From Nitrospiraceae bacterium UBA6905 (GTDB lineage Bacteria > Nitrospirota > Thermodesulfovibrionia > Thermodesulfovibrionales > UBA6898), in the NCBI GenBank assembly GCA_002451165.1, contig DKBH01000062.1, positions 1 through 9,646 of the forward strand: a stretch of 9,646 bases of DNA, written 5' to 3'. Positions 7,197 to 9,646 of this stretch are shown here, piece after piece. Each line of letters opens with the position of its first letter. Within the stretch, counting starts at the first letter, position 1. A program made the position numbers and the translations under genes. The notes beneath the pieces are model-generated. The model searched no databases. It was not told where the DNA came from and was given only the letters and a program-made list of their open reading frames with translations.

Positions 7197-8414
7197 TCAA
7201 TATTCTCTCGCCCCACCTGGACGCCATGCAGGAGATATGACCCGTCCATGCTCAAAGCGCTGCGCCAGGGTCCCCCAGGTAACGGTGAACTCTCCATATC
7301 GGTCATTGATCCGGTCCATCGCCAGGGAGGTGATCGACCGTTTTCTCTCAAGGTCGAAGAGCGGGACCTGATCTTCCTTCTGCTCCAACGCCGAGACGCT
7401 CACGCCGAGAAGTCTGACAGGCCTCTCCAATCTGACCTTGCGGAAGATCTCTATCGCGGCTGCGAAGACATCCGGACCATGACACAAGGCCCGCGGCATC
7501 CTACGCTGGCGAGAAAAGGTCGTGAAATCAGAATACCGGAGCGTGATGCTCACGGACCTGCCGCGGTACCCTCCGCGACGCATCCTCCTCCCGACCTTCT
7601 CAGCAAGCTGCAGGATATGACGCTCGAGCAGCTCACGGTCAGCACAATCCTCGTTGAGGGTCATGCTATGACCAACGGATCGGGCCGTTTCTTCCTCCTG
7701 CCTGGTCACGGTCGACACCGGTACGTCATCGAGCCCCCGGCCCATGTTTCGGAGCCGAGACCCCATGACGCCAAAGCGCGCCGTAAGCTCGCCGACCGAA
7801 GCATTTCCCAACTCTCCGCATGTCCGGATGCCCATGGCGGCAAGCGCATCGCTCGTGCTCGGCCCGATGCCGCAGAGCTCCTTTACCGGCAGGTCTGCCA
7901 TGACCTCCGGGACGTCCTCTGCAGAAATAAGAACGAGGCCGTCCGGTTTTACCATGTCGCTGCCGAGCTTTGCTAGCAGTTTGTTCGGCGCGATACCGAT
8001 GGAACAGGTCAGCCGCTCCTCCTCCCATACGAGCTCTTTAATTTTAAGCGCGATCTGGACGGCATCTCCAAAGATCGCATCGCACCCAGTAACGTCAAGA
8101 AAGGCCTCATCGATCGAAAAGAGCTCGACGAGCGGAGTGAACCGCTCCCAGATCCGGATCAGCCGCTTGCAAGCGTATGCGTACTTCCCTGGATCAGCCG
8201 GAACGAGCGTGATCGCCGGACAAAGAGCACGCGCCTCATGGTACTGCATGCCCGTCCGCACGCCGAAAGCGCGGGCCTCGTAGGACGGCGATAAAACGAC
8301 ACCACGCCTCTTCGAGCCCACCACGGCTATTGGTCTGCTCTGAAGGAACGGATCCGCCCGTTGCTCTACCGACGCAAAGAAGGCATTCATGTCAATATGC
8401 AGGATAGCCCTCAT
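7197..8414 (-). CDS. dinB: DNA polymerase IV (Y-family, error-prone)
   Basis: A 405-aa translesion polymerase that copies past damaged bases. ILHIDMNAFFASVEQ at 4-18 carries Asp8 and the steric gate Phe13. FSIDEAFLDVT at 99-109 holds Asp102 and Glu103, completing the metal-binding triad. SIGIAPNKLLAKLGSDMVKP lies at 138-157 and the helix-hairpin-helix LCGIGPSTSDALAAMGI at about 180-196. The little-finger domain (about 245-342) opens with SVGHSMTL. QVPLF at 349-353 fits the beta-clamp-binding consensus, showing the polymerase can dock on the sliding clamp. The ATG at 8414 overlaps the stop of the 81-aa gene (ATGA) and follows a full GGAGGTGAT site; the frame extends to 8453 but that start lacks these supports. 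It belongs to the SOS operon with lexA downstream. Confidence 0.95.
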   Translation of the reverse strand: MRAILHIDMNAFFASVEQRADPFLQSRPIAVVGSKRRGVVLSPSYEARAFGVRTGMQYHEARALCPAITLVPADPGKYAYACKRLIRIWERFTPLVELFSIDEAFLDVTGCDAIFGDAVQIALKIKELVWEEERLTCSIGIAPNKLLAKLGSDMVKPDGLVLISAEDVPEVMADLPVKELCGIGPSTSDALAAMGIRTCGELGNASVGELTARFGVMGSRLRNMGRGLDDVPVSTVTRQEEETARSVGHSMTLNEDCADRELLERHILQLAEKVGRRMRRGGYRGRSVSITLRYSDFTTFSRQRRMPRALCHGPDVFAAAIEIFRKVRLERPVRLLGVSVSALEQKEDQVPLFDLERKRSITSLAMDRINDRYGEFTVTWGTLAQRFEHGRVISPAWRPGGAREY

Positions 8415-8656
8415 ATCACCTCCGTAAAGGTCAACGACCACGACATTGACCATCGATCAAAGCTGATCTCGTACAGATTGATCCCATCAGTAACCGAAAA
8501 ATGTATGATCTCCGCGCTTCCCTGGCGGGTCGTCCAGGTGAAAGCCGTTTCTTTCACCCGAACCTGACGGCCTTTCCAGTCGAACCAGACGGGCTTCAGT
8601 TCCCCTCCACCGAAGACGACAGCCACACGAATAGGATCGTTTATTGAAATCTGCAT
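8411..8656 (-). CDS. Small SOS-operon protein (possibly DUF6504-like), unknown function
   Basis: An 81-aa protein, first gene of the LexA-controlled operon with dinB and lexA. It has no signal peptide or membrane segment, is rich in aromatic residues and looks all-beta. Visible patterns are VAVVFGGGELKPVWFDWKGR at 11-30, VRVKETAFTW at 32-41 and HFSVTDGINLYEISFD at 52-67. The layout of a WKGR-type strand, a VxxxxxxW strand and a YEIxxD strand recalls DUF6504 proteins found near Y-family polymerases in other phyla; this is a resemblance from memory, not a search. The start at 8656 is the only ATG downstream of the -10 box and lies 7 nt from it, so the mRNA is probably leaderless. Its stop overlaps the dinB start (ATGA). 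It may act with DNA polymerase IV or at damaged DNA, but that is inferred from position only. Confidence 0.75.
   Translation of the reverse strand: MQISINDPIRVAVVFGGGELKPVWFDWKGRQVRVKETAFTWTTRQGSAEIIHFSVTDGINLYEISFDRWSMSWSLTFTEVI
8415..8423 (-). promoter_or_regulatory. Strong Shine-Dalgarno site of dinB inside the upstream gene
   Basis: GGAGGTGAT, a nine-base match to the 16S rRNA tail, lies immediately before the dinB ATG and within the last codons of the 81-aa gene. It fixes the dinB start and allows reinitiation by ribosomes ending the upstream gene. Confidence 0.75.
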
Positions 8657-8663
8657 GGAGATC

Positions 8664-8692
8664 ATTATAGTGAACATATGTTCACCTGTCAA
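8664..8692 (-). promoter_or_regulatory. Consensus sigma-70 promoter of the SOS operon
   Basis: On the minus strand TTGACA (8687-8692), a 17-bp spacer and TATAAT (8664-8669) match the consensus at all twelve positions. Only 7 nt separate the -10 box from the first ATG (8656), so transcription should begin at or within a base or two of the start codon. Such a strong promoter would need tight repression, which the embedded palindrome can provide. Confidence 0.88.
8670..8685. promoter_or_regulatory. LexA operator (SOS box) in the promoter spacer
   Basis: GTGAACATATGTTCAC is a perfect 16-bp palindrome containing GAAC-N4-GTTC, the core of the Gram-positive-type SOS box. It lies completely between the -35 and -10 hexamers of the operon that encodes LexA itself, so bound LexA would exclude RNA polymerase. 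It is unlike the CTGT-N8-ACAG box of enterobacteria. Confidence 0.88.
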
Positions 8693-8728
8693 GGCAAATC
8701 ATGCGGTAAGCGAGCCGCCTGCAATCTA

Positions 8729-8757
8729 TTGCATGCTTTATTTGACTAATGTACAAT
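8729..8757 (+). promoter_or_regulatory. Probable sigma-70 promoter of the sigma-54 activator gene
   Basis: TTGCAT (8729-8734), a 17-bp spacer and TACAAT (8752-8757) form a promoter with a weak -35 and a good -10. The start point would be near 8764, which rules out the in-frame ATG at 8756 and favours ATG 8774. An inverted repeat TGCAAT-CT-ATTGCA (8720-8733) overlaps the -35 box and could bind a regulator. Confidence 0.45.
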
Positions 8758-8773
8758 GAATCACGAGGTTTTA

Positions 8774-9646
8774 ATGGAACCTATCGCTCCCCAGGAAGTC
8801 CAGATCATTCTAGACTCTATCCATGATGGCATTATTGCTGTTGATGCCAATGGCTTCGTGAACCTGTTCAACAAGGCCGCAGAGCGCATAACCGGACTTT
8901 CTGCAGCTTCGGTACTCAAACGGTCTGCGGTCGAAGCCATACCGAACACCCGCCTGCACCTGGTCCTTGTCCAGGGGATGGACGAGATCAATCAGGAGCA
9001 AGCGATCGGAGACACAAAGATCATTACGAGCCGCGTGCCGGTGCGGGATGAGCACGGCCGTATCGTTGGAGCGGTGGCCGTATTCCGTGACATCACCGAG
9101 CTTCGGTCTCTCACCGACAAGGTCGCGGGGCTCTGGAACGTGCGCAGCCTCCTCGAAGCTGTGATCGAATCCACTGCCGACGCCATTTCTGTCGCAGACG
9201 AGCATGGAAACAACATCATCGTGAATCCTGCGTACACGCGCATCACCGGTCTTCCCAGGGCTGCTGTCCTGAATAAACCCGTGACCATCGACATTGCCGA
9301 GGGCGAGAGCATGCACCTCCAGGTACTCAAGACCGGCAAAGCGGTCAAGAACGTCCGCATGAAAGTGGGGCCGGCCCGCAAAGAAGTGATCGTAAACGTT
9401 GCGCCTATCATCATCGACGGGGCGGTTCGCGGCTCGGTCGGCGTGATCCATGACATCTCCGAGATCATCGGACTGACGGAGGAACTGGCGACGGTAAAGA
9501 AACTGATCCGCCACCTGAGGGCGGACTACACCTGGGACGATATCGTCGGCCGCAGCGCGGCACTTCTCGCGGCAAAGGAGTTAGCGCGGCGGGCGGCAGG
9601 GACACCGGCAACGGTCCTCCTGCTCGGGGAGAGCGGCACGGGCAAG
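8774..9646 (+). CDS. Sigma-54-dependent transcriptional activator with two PAS domains (partial, cut at window end)
   Basis: The first 291 residues of a bacterial enhancer-binding protein that would use ATP to open sigma-54 promoters. PAS 1 spans about residues 8-110 (LDSIHDGIIAVDANGFVNLF, 13-32, ending VAVFRDITEL). PAS 2 spans about 125-230 (VIESTADAISVADEHGNNII, 130-149, ending GVIHDISE). The AAA+ domain starts near 254 (WDDIVGRSAALLAAKELARR) and the window stops inside Walker A, GESGTGK at 285-291. The remaining AAA+ core, with the GAFTGA loop, and the Fis-type HTH are expected beyond the edge. There is no receiver domain at the N-terminus, so the input is probably a ligand, redox state or partner kinase sensed by PAS. 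ATG 8774 has GAGG 5 nt upstream. It is divergent from the SOS operon; no functional link to it is evident. Confidence 0.92.
   Translation, partial: MEPIAPQEVQIILDSIHDGIIAVDANGFVNLFNKAAERITGLSAASVLKRSAVEAIPNTRLHLVLVQGMDEINQEQAIGDTKIITSRVPVRDEHGRIVGAVAVFRDITELRSLTDKVAGLWNVRSLLEAVIESTADAISVADEHGNNIIVNPAYTRITGLPRAAVLNKPVTIDIAEGESMHLQVLKTGKAVKNVRMKVGPARKEVIVNVAPIIIDGAVRGSVGVIHDISEIIGLTEELATVKKLIRHLRADYTWDDIVGRSAALLAAKELARRAAGTPATVLLLGESGTGK

Noticed and set aside
7115..7351. An 79-residue N-terminal extension of LexA
   Set aside because: It overlaps the end of dinB, is unlike any LexA, and the family-typical start at 7114 has its own GGAGG site.
7248..7976. A 242-aa open frame on the + strand
   Set aside because: It is antisense to dinB, whose catalytic motifs are intact on the minus strand. 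The + frame shows low-complexity Arg/Pro/His-rich text with no family signature.
8860..8869. GAACCTGTTC as a second SOS box
   Set aside because: The half-sites are 2 bp apart, not 4, and it lies inside the coding sequence of the sigma-54 activator.
8810..9514. A 234-aa open frame on the - strand
   Set aside because: It is a shadow of the two-PAS activator on the + strand. It is His/Arg/Asp-rich with no recognisable domain, as expected for antisense of a GC-rich gene.
1..9646. CRISPR arrays, tRNA or rRNA genes, insertion sequences
   Set aside because: I saw no regularly spaced repeats, no tRNA- or rRNA-like segments, and no transposase or terminal inverted repeats on reading the window.

Overview
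The window looks like a piece of chromosome from a diderm (Gram-negative-type) bacterium. Signs are a secreted SLT lytic transglycosylase with a DUF4124 motif, polyprenyl-linked glycan genes, a DUF2304 protein next to a DPM1-like transferase, and a two-PAS sigma-54 activator. This mix is typical of Nitrospirota or Desulfobacterota, but the phylum is a guess. The only SOS operator seen is of the GAAC-N4-GTTC type, best known from Gram-positive bacteria. The left part (about 1-2100) looks AT-richer than the right part (from about 5700), as is common for variable surface-polysaccharide loci.

Region by region. 1-618 has no intact gene, only short protein-like stretches in changing frames, so it is probably a decayed or truncated glycan gene. 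619-2107 (+) holds two GT2 glycosyltransferases. They meet a minus-strand operon head to head, with the two stop codons interlocked in one CTAG. That operon reads from 5494 down to 2104: a WbbL-like GT2, a DPM1-like GT2, DUF2304, and a TMTC/GT-C-like membrane protein without the usual TPR tail. It starts from a good sigma-70 promoter at 5544-5572. Together these genes could build or transfer a lipid-linked glycan, with cytoplasmic GT2 enzymes adding sugars, the DPM1-like enzyme making a polyprenyl-phosphate sugar, and the GT-C protein using it across the membrane. 5709-6479 (+) is the lytic transglycosylase with its own promoter.

6503-8692 (-) is the most interesting part: a compact SOS operon of an 81-aa small protein, dinB (DNA polymerase IV) and lexA. 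Its promoter is consensus (TTGACA, 17 bp, TATAAT), and a 16-bp perfect palindrome (GAAC-ATAT-GTTC core) lies wholly inside the spacer, so LexA bound there should block RNA polymerase. The first gene starts 7 nt after the -10 box with no room for a Shine-Dalgarno site, so its mRNA is probably leaderless. Its stop overlaps the dinB start (ATGA), and lexA comes last with no operator of its own visible. Divergent from this operon, 8774 to the window end encodes the N-terminal part of a sigma-54-dependent activator, cut at the Walker A motif.
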